From: Ruminiclostridium cellulolyticum H10 | GTDB lineage: Bacteria > Bacillota > Clostridia > Acetivibrionales > DSM-1351 | DNA length: 64,000 bases | Direction: 5' to 3' | NCBI RefSeq assembly: GCF_000022065.1 | Contig: NC_011898.1 | Coordinates: 1,014,001 to 1,078,000, forward strand | Part shown: positions 56,633 to 64,000 of the stretch, one piece after another | Layout: each line of letters begins with the position of its first letter | Numbering within the stretch: position 1 is the stretch's first letter | Program-made: the position numbers and the translations under genes | The notes under the pieces: model-generated | What the model saw: the letters and a program-made list of their open reading frames with translations, nothing else | Told to the model about the DNA's origin: nothing | Database searches by the model: none

Positions 56633-57832
56633 ATGTGGGAAAACAAGATTGACATTAATCAGGTAGTAGAAATAAGGGCAAAAACAACAACGTTCTTTGG
56701 TGTGGGAGCTATCAACAAGATGGCGGATATTGCGGCAAACTTATCTGGGAGAGGTATAACAAAAGTTATAGTCATGACAGGAAAAAGTTCACATATTAAG
56801 ACCGGTGCATGGGACGTAACAAAAAAAGCTCTTGAGGACAATGGAATTAAATACTTACTGTACAGCAAGGTTACTCCGAATCCTACAGTTGATCAGGTTG
56901 ATGAAGCAACTGCAGAAGCTGAAACCTTTGGTGCCGAGGCTGTTATTGCAATCGGAGGGGGAAGCCCAATAGATGCGGCTAAGAGCGTTGCAATACTTCT
57001 GGCTTATCCTGAAAAGAATGCAACTGAGCTTTATGAACTCACCTTTGTTCCTGACAAGGCAGTTCCTGTTATTGCTATAAATCTTACCCACGGAACAGGT
57101 ACTGAAGTTGACAGATTTGCGGTTGTAAGTATTCCGGCTAAAGAATACAAGCCTGCAATTGCATACGACTGCATTTATCCTTTGTTTGCGATTGATGATC
57201 CTTCATTGATGACAAAATTACCTGCTGAACAGACCATATATGTATCAGTAGATGCTATAAATCATGTTGTTGAGGCTTCAACAACAATAGTAACAAATCC
57301 TTTGGCTATACTTTTGGCAAAAGAAACAATCAGACTGGTTGCAAAATATCTGCCGATTGCCATAAAGGAACCGGACAATCTAACTGCAAGATACTATCTA
57401 TTATATGCTTCATTGATTGCAGGAACTTCCTTTGACAATGGCTTACTGCATTATACACATGCACTTGAACATCCTTTAAGTGCTGTAAGACCTGATCTTG
57501 CACACGGACTTGGACTTGCTATGCTCCTTCCGGCTGTTGTAAAGGAAATTTACCCTGCATCAGGGGAGGTTCTGGCAGAGATTTTTGAACCAATTCTTCC
57601 GGGTTTAAAAGGTACGGCTGATGAGGCTGACAAGGCGTTTACAGGTTTGAGAAACTGGATTGAGAGTGTTGGTATAAAGTCACATTTAAGGGATGAAGGC
57701 TTTGATGACAGTGTTGTTGATAAACTTGTAAATCTGGCATTCGAGACTCCTAGTCTTGATGGACTGTTAGCTCTTGCACCTGTTAAGGCAACAAAGGAAT
57801 CTGTAAAAAACATTTATGTTAATTCGCTCTAA
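56633..57832 (+). CDS. iron-containing alcohol dehydrogenase
   Basis: 399 residues. Cofactor motif GGGSPIDAAKS near residue 110, iron ligands in SVDAINHVVEA and HALEHPLSAVRPDLAHG. It would interconvert an alcohol or aldehyde with NAD(P)H. The exact substrate is open: the family includes butanol, ethanol and propanediol dehydrogenases. GGGAGG precedes the ATG. The gene stands alone. Confidence 0.9.
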   Translation: MWENKIDINQVVEIRAKTTTFFGVGAINKMADIAANLSGRGITKVIVMTGKSSHIKTGAWDVTKKALEDNGIKYLLYSKVTPNPTVDQVDEATAEAETFGAEAVIAIGGGSPIDAAKSVAILLAYPEKNATELYELTFVPDKAVPVIAINLTHGTGTEVDRFAVVSIPAKEYKPAIAYDCIYPLFAIDDPSLMTKLPAEQTIYVSVDAINHVVEASTTIVTNPLAILLAKETIRLVAKYLPIAIKEPDNLTARYYLLYASLIAGTSFDNGLLHYTHALEHPLSAVRPDLAHGLGLAMLLPAVVKEIYPASGEVLAEIFEPILPGLKGTADEADKAFTGLRNWIESVGIKSHLRDEGFDDSVVDKLVNLAFETPSLDGLLALAPVKATKESVKNIYVNSL

Positions 57833-57860
57833 TAATTACGAAAGTAAATTTGTTGATATA

Positions 57861-57897
57861 AATCAGCAGCTGTATAGTATATGTACAGCTGCTGATT
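57861..57897 (+). terminator. terminator of the alcohol dehydrogenase gene
   Basis: A perfect 14-base inverted repeat (57861-57874 with 57884-57897), followed by TTATTGG; 28 bases past the stop. Confidence 0.75.
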
Positions 57898-58013
57898 TTA
57901 TTGGAAGCTTTACTTTAAACATAAATTGAGTATACAATTGTTGTTATAAATCTTATTTAATAGGAATTTCCACTGATAATGATTTTGATATCAATAAGTG
58001 AGGAGTGGTCTAG

Positions 58014-58433
58014 GTGAAGCTTGAAGAAGTACTGACAGTAAATATTAAAATAAAAAATGCAATTGATTTAAAAAATGATAATGGTGACTCAGTAGTAATG
58101 ATTTCTTTCACTGGCGATGTTAAAAGCAAGTATTTTGAAGGAAAGGTACTTCCGGGGGGAATCGATACTCAGGTTATTGGAAAATCCGGTGATAGACACA
58201 CCTTATCGGCAAGATATATGCTTGAGGGGAAGGATTATAAAGGTGAAACCTGCAAGATTTACATAGAGAATAATGGAAACATAAACAACCATCTACAAGG
58301 TGTCCTGTTCAGAACATACCCAAAGATAATCACAGATAGTAAGGCTTTAGATTTTCTGAACCATGATTTATTATTAGGAGAAGGATTCCCAGCAGAAGGC
58401 GGGGTAAAAATCATCATATACAGGACACTTTAA
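58014..58433 (+). CDS. DUF3237-like protein
   Basis: 139 residues, GTG start at 58014 with GAGGAG 8 bases upstream. The pattern (GKVLPGGIDTQVIGKSGDRHTLSARYMLEG) matches DUF3237-type beta-barrel proteins. Function is unknown for the family. Neither neighbour suggests a role. Confidence 0.65.
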   Translation: MKLEEVLTVNIKIKNAIDLKNDNGDSVVMISFTGDVKSKYFEGKVLPGGIDTQVIGKSGDRHTLSARYMLEGKDYKGETCKIYIENNGNINNHLQGVLFRTYPKIITDSKALDFLNHDLLLGEGFPAEGGVKIIIYRTL

Positions 58434-58645
58434 ATATAAATCTCAAAACTCTTTATATGTACCCATAGTTTGGCCATAATCCAGCTATGAAATTAGCTGC
58501 TCCTTCCTATCTATTATACCTAATATTATATACACAAATTGGAAGGTATAAGCAAATATATTTTTGTTGTAATATATATCAAAAAGGAATACAATAATAT
58601 AATTATAACCAGGTAATAATTATATTATCTTCCTCAGGAGGGCGT

Positions 58646-60466
58646 ATGGCTAAAAATGGAATATCCATAACAAACGAAAAAGACAAAAGAATTGTAAAGG
58701 GTCTGGGATATTATGAAATAAGTCCAGTGGAAAATATTAAGGAACTCCTTAAAGCAAGCATAGATACTTTTAGGGATAAGACGGCTTTCATTTACAAATC
58801 AGGGACGGACATAATTACTAAATCATACAACAGCTTCGGTGCGGAAGTGGCTGCCTTGGGTACTGCCCTGCACAGTATTGGCTTAAAGGGTAAAAGGATA
58901 GCGGTAATAAGTGAAAACCGTTATAAATGGGCTTTAAGCTTTTTTTCTATTGTAAGTGGTACAGGAATAGCAGTTCCTCTTGATAAACACCTTCCTGAGG
59001 TTGAAATAGAAAAGCTCATTATCAGAGGAGAAGTGGATGCAATATTCTACAGCAATCACTTTGATGCTCAGATGCTGAGTCTGGCAGAGCGTATGAATAG
59101 TATCGAGTACTTTATATGTATGGATGATATAGGAGAAAATTATCCAACTAATTTCACAACTATAGACCGGTTGCTTGTACAAGGTGAGAGCCTTATAAAA
59201 AATGGCGACAGGAGCTTTACAGAGGCATCGGTTGATTCAGAGAAGCTGTCTGTACTCCTTTTTACATCAGGTACAACAAGCATTTCGAAAGGGGTAATGC
59301 TCAACCAGCGTAATATTTGTGCTGATGTAAGTGCCGTTTCTTCTGCAATTAAAGTTATGCCAAATGACGTACATCTTTCTCTGCTTCCGTTACACCACAC
59401 CTTTGAATTGTCAGTGGGTATGATTTTTATGATAAAAAACGGCATCACCATAGCTTACAGTGAGGGAATCAAGCATATTGCCAAAAATCTCAAGGAGTTT
59501 AATGTAACTATACTTGTGGTAGTTCCCGCCATTTTGGAAGCAATGTATAAAAAAATGAAAGAGGGCATTAAAAAGTCTGGCAAGTCCAGGCAGGTTGCAA
59601 TACTTGCCAAGGTTTCAAAAGGACTTAAAAGTATTAAAATAGATTTAAGAAGAAAGTTTTTTAAAAGAATTCTGGATCAAATGGGACCGGGGTTGAGGCT
59701 GGCTGTATCAGGTGCGGCACCTATTGATAAAGAAATAATAGAAGGTTTCGACATGCTGGGATTAAAGGTTATACAAGGATATGGTCTGACTGAAACCTCA
59801 CCTGTGGTCGCCGCCAATAATGATTTTTATAATAAGGCTGGAACAGTCGGACAGCCTTTGTTTGGCATAGAAACGGCCATTTATAACCCCGATGAGAACG
59901 GTATGGGCGAGATTATTACAAGGGGTCGGAATGTAATGATGGGATATTACAATGACGAAGCCGCAACAAAAGAGTCCATTGATGAAGAAGGCTGGTTTCA
60001 CACAGGAGACTTGGGATATATTGATGATGAAGGGTTTATAACTATTACAGGCAGGGCCAAGTCAATGATTGTTCTCACCAATGGTAAAAAAGCCTTCCCG
60101 GAAGAATATGAAACTATTCTAAACAATATTGAGGGTATCAAAGAATCCTTTGTATGGGGAAATGAAGCCCCTGATGGAGATATTCAGGTATGTGCTAAGC
60201 TGGTTCTCAATGAGGATGTTTTAAAGGAAAAGTACGGTAGGATTCCTTCTGAAAAAGAATTAGCGGACATTATGCAGCAGGAGATAAAAACCTTAAACCG
60301 GGATATACCCCAGTATAAAATTATACGGTATTTTATTATGAGCTATGAAGAACTGGTTAAGACAACTACACTAAAAATAAAAAGGCCTGTCGAATATAAA
60401 AAAGTTAAGGAGAACCTGGATAATGCAGGATTAACTATGAGAAAAGCCAACGGAAAGTTGTTTTAG
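58646..60466 (+). CDS. AMP-dependent acyl-CoA synthetase
   Basis: 606 residues. The AMP-binding loop is FTSGTTSISKGVML near residue 210, followed by GYGLTETSPV near 380 and the C-terminal domain with GWFHTGDLGY and its hinge (ITGRAKSMIV). The size and motifs fit a long-chain fatty acid-CoA ligase, although an aryl acid is possible. AGGAGGGCGT precedes the ATG. It is separated from the polyketide loci by about 19 kb and has its own terminator, so I do not link it to them. Confidence 0.88.
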   Translation: MAKNGISITNEKDKRIVKGLGYYEISPVENIKELLKASIDTFRDKTAFIYKSGTDIITKSYNSFGAEVAALGTALHSIGLKGKRIAVISENRYKWALSFFSIVSGTGIAVPLDKHLPEVEIEKLIIRGEVDAIFYSNHFDAQMLSLAERMNSIEYFICMDDIGENYPTNFTTIDRLLVQGESLIKNGDRSFTEASVDSEKLSVLLFTSGTTSISKGVMLNQRNICADVSAVSSAIKVMPNDVHLSLLPLHHTFELSVGMIFMIKNGITIAYSEGIKHIAKNLKEFNVTILVVVPAILEAMYKKMKEGIKKSGKSRQVAILAKVSKGLKSIKIDLRRKFFKRILDQMGPGLRLAVSGAAPIDKEIIEGFDMLGLKVIQGYGLTETSPVVAANNDFYNKAGTVGQPLFGIETAIYNPDENGMGEIITRGRNVMMGYYNDEAATKESIDEEGWFHTGDLGYIDDEGFITITGRAKSMIVLTNGKKAFPEEYETILNNIEGIKESFVWGNEAPDGDIQVCAKLVLNEDVLKEKYGRIPSEKELADIMQQEIKTLNRDIPQYKIIRYFIMSYEELVKTTTLKIKRPVEYKKVKENLDNAGLTMRKANGKLF

Positions 60467-60485
60467 TAAATAAAATTGTCTGGAA

Positions 60486-60523
60486 GCAAAAACCGTCGAA
60501 CAGCAGGTTTTTGCTTTTTTTTT
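60486..60523 (+). terminator. terminator of the acyl-CoA synthetase gene
   Basis: The stem GCAAAAACC (60486-60494) pairs with GGTTTTTGC (60506-60514), followed by nine T. Confidence 0.85.
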
Positions 60524-60606
60524 ATTGGTATAGTATAATCACTGAGGAAAAATTATGGGTATTAAAACTAATTCGTACTATTCGCAAAAGCATTTCAGGG
60601 GGATAA

Positions 60607-61968
60607 ATGCAAAGTTTAAAACTTAAGAACAAGGAATTTTATTTGAAGCTTTTTTCGCTGGCCTTACCGATAACTATTCAGAACTTAATTTCTTCATCTC
60701 TTGGCGTGGTTGACTCTGTAATGGTCGGTTCTCTGGGGAATCAGTCATTAGCAGCCGTGGGTGTTGCCAACCAATACGGTCTGATAGTATTTTTGCTATA
60801 CAATGCAATCCACAGTGGGTGTGGTATTTATGTGGCCCAATTCTGGGGTAAAAATGACCACGATAATATAGGAAGAGTGGTAAATCTGGATATTGCAATA
60901 GCAGCAAGTGTATCATTGATACTTTCAGCTATAGGCATATTGCTGCCAGAACAAATTATATCGGTTTTTAATACCGACCCGGTGGTTATTAGTCAGGGTG
61001 CAGATTTTTTAAGAATATTAAGTATGAGTTTTGTATTTGCATCAATAAGTTTTGGATTCAGCGTAGCTCTAAGGAGTATAGGGAAGTCTACTATGCCGAT
61101 GATAATAAGTGCTTCAGCACTGGCCCTCAACACGATTCTCAATTATATTCTGATATATGGAAGGTTTGGTATGCCACAAATGGGGGTAAGGGGCTCCGCA
61201 ACAAGTACTTTAATAGCCAGAATAGTTGAAATGATTTTATTTCTTATTGCCGTATCAAAATACTTTCCATTGCTGAAAATCAGAGTAAGCGAGCTTATGA
61301 AGGTTACGAAAGATTTGTTGGGAAGGGTTACCAAGACCATGATACCTGTTATCCTTAATGAAATGTGTTGGGGACTGGGTACTGTGGTATATTCAATTGC
61401 GTATGGCAGGATAAGTACTGAGGCGTTTGATGCAGTTCAGATAACAAACAACGTAGTTAACCTGTTTACGGTAGCTGCTTTTGGTATGGCCAGTGCAGCT
61501 GCGGTTATGACAGGACATGTTATAGGTGCTGGGGAGGAAAAAAAAGGAAGGCAGTATGCGTGGGGGTTTGTGCGACTGTGTATAATAGGAGGATTTATTC
61601 TGGGTGGACTTCTATACCTATTCTCTCCGTCGATTGTAAGCTTGTTCAAGGTAAGCAGTGATGTCCTTGAAACATCTATAATATTGTTGGCAATTAACGC
61701 CATTATTCTACCTATAAGGTTTACAAACATAGTTGCCATTGTGGGAGTTCTGCGTGGAGGGGGAGACGCTTCATTTGCTTTTATTGCTGAAGGCATGACT
61801 ATGTGGCTTATAGGGGTGCCGCTTTCCTTTATAGGTGCATTTGTTCTCAGACTTGATGTTCAGTGGGTTGTCCTCATGGTAATGGCGGAAGAGATTGTTA
61901 AAATGATTTGCGGTGTTGCCAGATTAAGGTCAAATAAGTGGATAAAAAATGTTGTCAGAGAAATTTGA
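60607..61968 (+). CDS. MATE-family efflux protein
   Basis: 453 residues with about 12 hydrophobic segments. The N-terminal motif (ALPITIQNLISSSLGVVDSVMVGSLG) and the repeated half starting near 235 (MIPVILNEMCWGLGTVVYSI) are typical of the MATE family. These exporters use a Na+ or H+ gradient. Substrate unknown. Confidence 0.9.
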   Translation: MQSLKLKNKEFYLKLFSLALPITIQNLISSSLGVVDSVMVGSLGNQSLAAVGVANQYGLIVFLLYNAIHSGCGIYVAQFWGKNDHDNIGRVVNLDIAIAASVSLILSAIGILLPEQIISVFNTDPVVISQGADFLRILSMSFVFASISFGFSVALRSIGKSTMPMIISASALALNTILNYILIYGRFGMPQMGVRGSATSTLIARIVEMILFLIAVSKYFPLLKIRVSELMKVTKDLLGRVTKTMIPVILNEMCWGLGTVVYSIAYGRISTEAFDAVQITNNVVNLFTVAAFGMASAAAVMTGHVIGAGEEKKGRQYAWGFVRLCIIGGFILGGLLYLFSPSIVSLFKVSSDVLETSIILLAINAIILPIRFTNIVAIVGVLRGGGDASFAFIAEGMTMWLIGVPLSFIGAFVLRLDVQWVVLMVMAEEIVKMICGVARLRSNKWIKNVVREI

Positions 61969-62026
61969 TTTTGTTTAATTGAAATATGGGCATTATAATA
62001 TTATTATTATATATTTTGGAGGTCTT

Positions 62027-62641
62027 ATGATTATTAAGAATGCTTCTCACGAGATTACGGCTGTAAAGCCAATTCAATATCCGGTAACGGGCTTTCCGGA
62101 GATTGCTTTTGTAGGAAGGTCAAATGTAGGTAAATCGTCAATAATTAACACGTTGGTTAACAGAAAAAGCCTTGCAAGAGTAGGTTCTACCCCGGGGAAG
62201 ACAAGGCAGATTAACTTTTTTGATGTAAACGGTGAATTTTATCTTGTGGATTTGCCCGGTTATGGCTTTGCCAATGTATCAAAAGAGATGAAAGCATCGT
62301 GGCAGAATTTAATAGAGACATATTTGTATTCGAGAAAGGAAAACTTCCTTAAAATGGTTGTAATGTTGGTGGATATCAGACATTCTCCAAGTAAAGACGA
62401 TATTATAATGTATCAGTGGCTAAAGGGTTTCGGTCTGGATACACTTATAATTGCCAACAAGGTTGACAAAATATCCCGGGGACAGATTCATGTTCGCATA
62501 AATGACATACGTAAGGTACTGCAACTGGACGATGCAGAAAAGGTTATACCTTTTTCGGCGGAAAACCGCTTTGGATTGGAAAAGGTCTTGGCTGAATTTG
62601 ACAATGTTTTGAGTATACCGGGTGAAGAACAGAAGGATTAG
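62027..62641 (+). CDS. engB: ribosome biogenesis GTPase YsxC/EngB
   Basis: 204 residues from ATG 62027, with TGGAGG 4 bases upstream; the longer frame from 61979 begins with TTG and lacks a ribosome site. G-motifs: GRSNVGKSS (G1), TPGKTRQ (G2), DLPGYG (G3), NKVDK (G4). YsxC is essential for large-subunit assembly in Bacillus. Next gene follows after 14 bases. Confidence 0.95.
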   Translation: MIIKNASHEITAVKPIQYPVTGFPEIAFVGRSNVGKSSIINTLVNRKSLARVGSTPGKTRQINFFDVNGEFYLVDLPGYGFANVSKEMKASWQNLIETYLYSRKENFLKMVVMLVDIRHSPSKDDIIMYQWLKGFGLDTLIIANKVDKISRGQIHVRINDIRKVLQLDDAEKVIPFSAENRFGLEKVLAEFDNVLSIPGEEQKD

Positions 62642-62655
62642 GCAGGGAATTGGAT

Positions 62656-63909
62656 ATGGAAAAGTATACTTATACTGATGAAAATGAAAAGCTTAGAAAA
62701 AAATTAAGGCTGATGAAAATTATTGCAACGTCACTTTTAGTTTTTATGACGCTTATATTTATTATTTTTAAAAGAATAGAGGGACGAGGGCTTCTGTATT
62801 CGTCCATTGCGGCCTTTGCGGAAGCGTCAATGGTAGGTGCTCTTGCAGACTGGTTTGCTGTGGTGGCTCTTTTTAAACATCCGCTTGGTCTTAGGATTAT
62901 TCCTCATACAGCCATTATTGCAAACAACAAATCAAGAATAGCCAGAGCTTTGTCTAACTTCGTGGTCTCTAATTTTTTTACACCTGACATTATTAAGGCC
63001 AAGCTGGACAAGGTAAGTATTTCAGAAACGGTTGCAGGCTATGTTGAAAAAAACAGAGATATAATTGTAAAAGCCATAGTCGTGAGACTTCCTTCATTGG
63101 CTGATTCCTTTATAAACGATGAAAAAGTCGGAACTTTTATAAAAAAGCAGCTTAAAAATAAAGCCGAAGATATAAGTCTCTACCCTCTATTGGGGAAAGG
63201 TTTAAGTCCTGTTGTTGAGTCAGGATATCACAAACCTCTGGTAAAAGGTCTGCTGAATGCTACATATAAATTTATCAGTGATAATAAGGACAAGACAATC
63301 CTTGTTTTGGGAGGAATAAATAAAACTTTTGCATTGCCTATTATAGGGGATTTGGTTTACCGAAAGATACTTGAATTTGTAATCAGGCAGATTGAAGAGA
63401 TAGATACAAATGAAGAGGCCGAAATAAACAAACTTTTGATGTCTGTCATTCCAAAGTTGATCGATGATATGAAAAATTCTCAGGAGCTTATTGATAAAGG
63501 GGAAGCACTCAAAGGGCAGATATTGAATTCCGATGTTTATAATATGGCTGTAAATGTGCTCACAGAAGAGATATTAGACTATAAAAATTCTTATTTTGAA
63601 AATGGCACTAAGCTTGAAGAAAAAGTCAGCTTGCTGATTGATACAGTAGTTAGTGGTATCAATAATAACGACACATTGCGTGAAACAATTGATAACACTG
63701 TAATTGGCGGTGTTGAAAGTATAGTTTCCCAATATGGTGACAGAGTAGGTTCCTTGATATATGAAACTATGGAAGGTTGGGAAACAAAAGATATGGTGGA
63801 TAAGATGGAGGTTCAGGTAGGAGCTGATTTGCAGTATATCAGAATTAACGGAACCGTAATAGGCGGTCTGGCAGGTCTGGTTATCCATTTGCTATCCCAG
63901 CTGTTTTAA
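62656..63909 (+). CDS. DUF445 membrane protein
   Basis: About 417 residues from ATG 62656 (AGGGA 7 bases upstream; TTG 62650 is too close). A first transmembrane segment (~22-42) is followed by the DUF445 motif ADWFAVVALFKHPLG and a long helical region, then a C-terminal hydrophobic segment (IGGLAGLVIHLLSQLF). YheB-like; function unknown. Confidence 0.8.
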   Translation: MEKYTYTDENEKLRKKLRLMKIIATSLLVFMTLIFIIFKRIEGRGLLYSSIAAFAEASMVGALADWFAVVALFKHPLGLRIIPHTAIIANNKSRIARALSNFVVSNFFTPDIIKAKLDKVSISETVAGYVEKNRDIIVKAIVVRLPSLADSFINDEKVGTFIKKQLKNKAEDISLYPLLGKGLSPVVESGYHKPLVKGLLNATYKFISDNKDKTILVLGGINKTFALPIIGDLVYRKILEFVIRQIEEIDTNEEAEINKLLMSVIPKLIDDMKNSQELIDKGEALKGQILNSDVYNMAVNVLTEEILDYKNSYFENGTKLEEKVSLLIDTVVSGINNNDTLRETIDNTVIGGVESIVSQYGDRVGSLIYETMEGWETKDMVDKMEVQVGADLQYIRINGTVIGGLAGLVIHLLSQLF

Positions 63910-63932
63910 TACTTATTAGAGAGGTTTAATAT

Positions 63933-64000
63933 ATGGATAGGTTCAAAATTACTCGGCTTGTTGCGGTATTTGGTATCGTAGCAAATGTTTTTCTTCTTTT
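63933..64000 (+). CDS. start of a membrane protein, possibly a cation diffusion facilitator
   Basis: ATG at 63933 with GAGAGG 10 bases upstream. The 22 residues visible (MDRFKITRLV and then a hydrophobic stretch) resemble the N terminus of CDF cation transporters. The gene runs off the window, so the family call is tentative. Confidence 0.35.
   Translation, partial: MDRFKITRLVAVFGIVANVFLL

Noticed and set aside
58646-60466. Acyl-CoA synthetase as part of the polyketide cluster
   Set aside because: It is about 19 kb from the cluster, among ordinary genes, with its own terminator.

Overview
The window looks like the chromosome of an anaerobic, low-GC Firmicute of the cellulolytic clostridial type (Ruminiclostridium-like). 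This is inferred from strong AGGAGG ribosome sites, AT-rich codon use, rubrerythrin, secreted carbohydrate and peptidoglycan enzymes, and a large trans-AT polyketide synthase. No species can be fixed from sequence alone.

Region 1 (1-27046) is the 3' part of a trans-AT PKS/NRPS assembly line on the + strand. The first gene is cut by the left edge and runs to 16541. Three collinear proteins read: ...KR-ACP | KS-DH-KR-ACP | KS-DH-KR-ACP | KS(with a nested ACP-like domain)-DH-ACP | KS-DH // KR-ACP | KS(His lost)-ACP // C-A-PCP | KS(His lost)-TE, where // marks protein boundaries. There is no acyltransferase domain, so a malonyl AT must act in trans from outside the window. The adenylation pocket read by eye resembles glycine-type pockets. 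The simplest product reading is a polyene acyl chain capped with glycine and released by the C-terminal thioesterase.

Region 2 (27047-39705) is a visibly more AT-rich, tightly packed operon of discrete enzymes resembling a highly reducing type II PKS. It encodes an ACP, a FabF-like KS, a KS-like partner without active-site Cys (chain-length-factor-like), a second active FabF-like KS, a stand-alone PKS-type dehydratase, an alpha/beta hydrolase, a degenerate SDR, a FabG-like ketoreductase, a HemN-like radical SAM protein, a FabH-like protein with an altered Asn, an SCP2-PaaK-like ligase fusion and a ThiF-like adenylating protein. I think this is the most novel part of the window: the parts fit a polyene made by iterative KS/KR/DH action and then modified by radical SAM chemistry. 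An MFS exporter (40231-41553) follows a gap holding a 24-codon ORF and a TetR-type operator palindrome.

Region 3 (41703-48409, - strand) has an ABC importer of the NMT1/SsuA type, a secreted M60-like metalloprotease, a PQ-loop protein, a polysaccharide deacetylase and an M23-like peptidase. Region 4 (48637-64000, + strand) has a polar amino acid ABC importer, a spermidine/putrescine importer with its XRE-cupin regulator, rubrerythrin, an iron alcohol dehydrogenase, a DUF3237 protein, an acyl-CoA ligase, a MATE exporter, the GTPase YsxC/EngB, a DUF445 membrane protein and the start of a probable cation transporter. These last two regions look like ordinary chromosome. No rRNA, tRNA, CRISPR array or insertion sequence was recognised.
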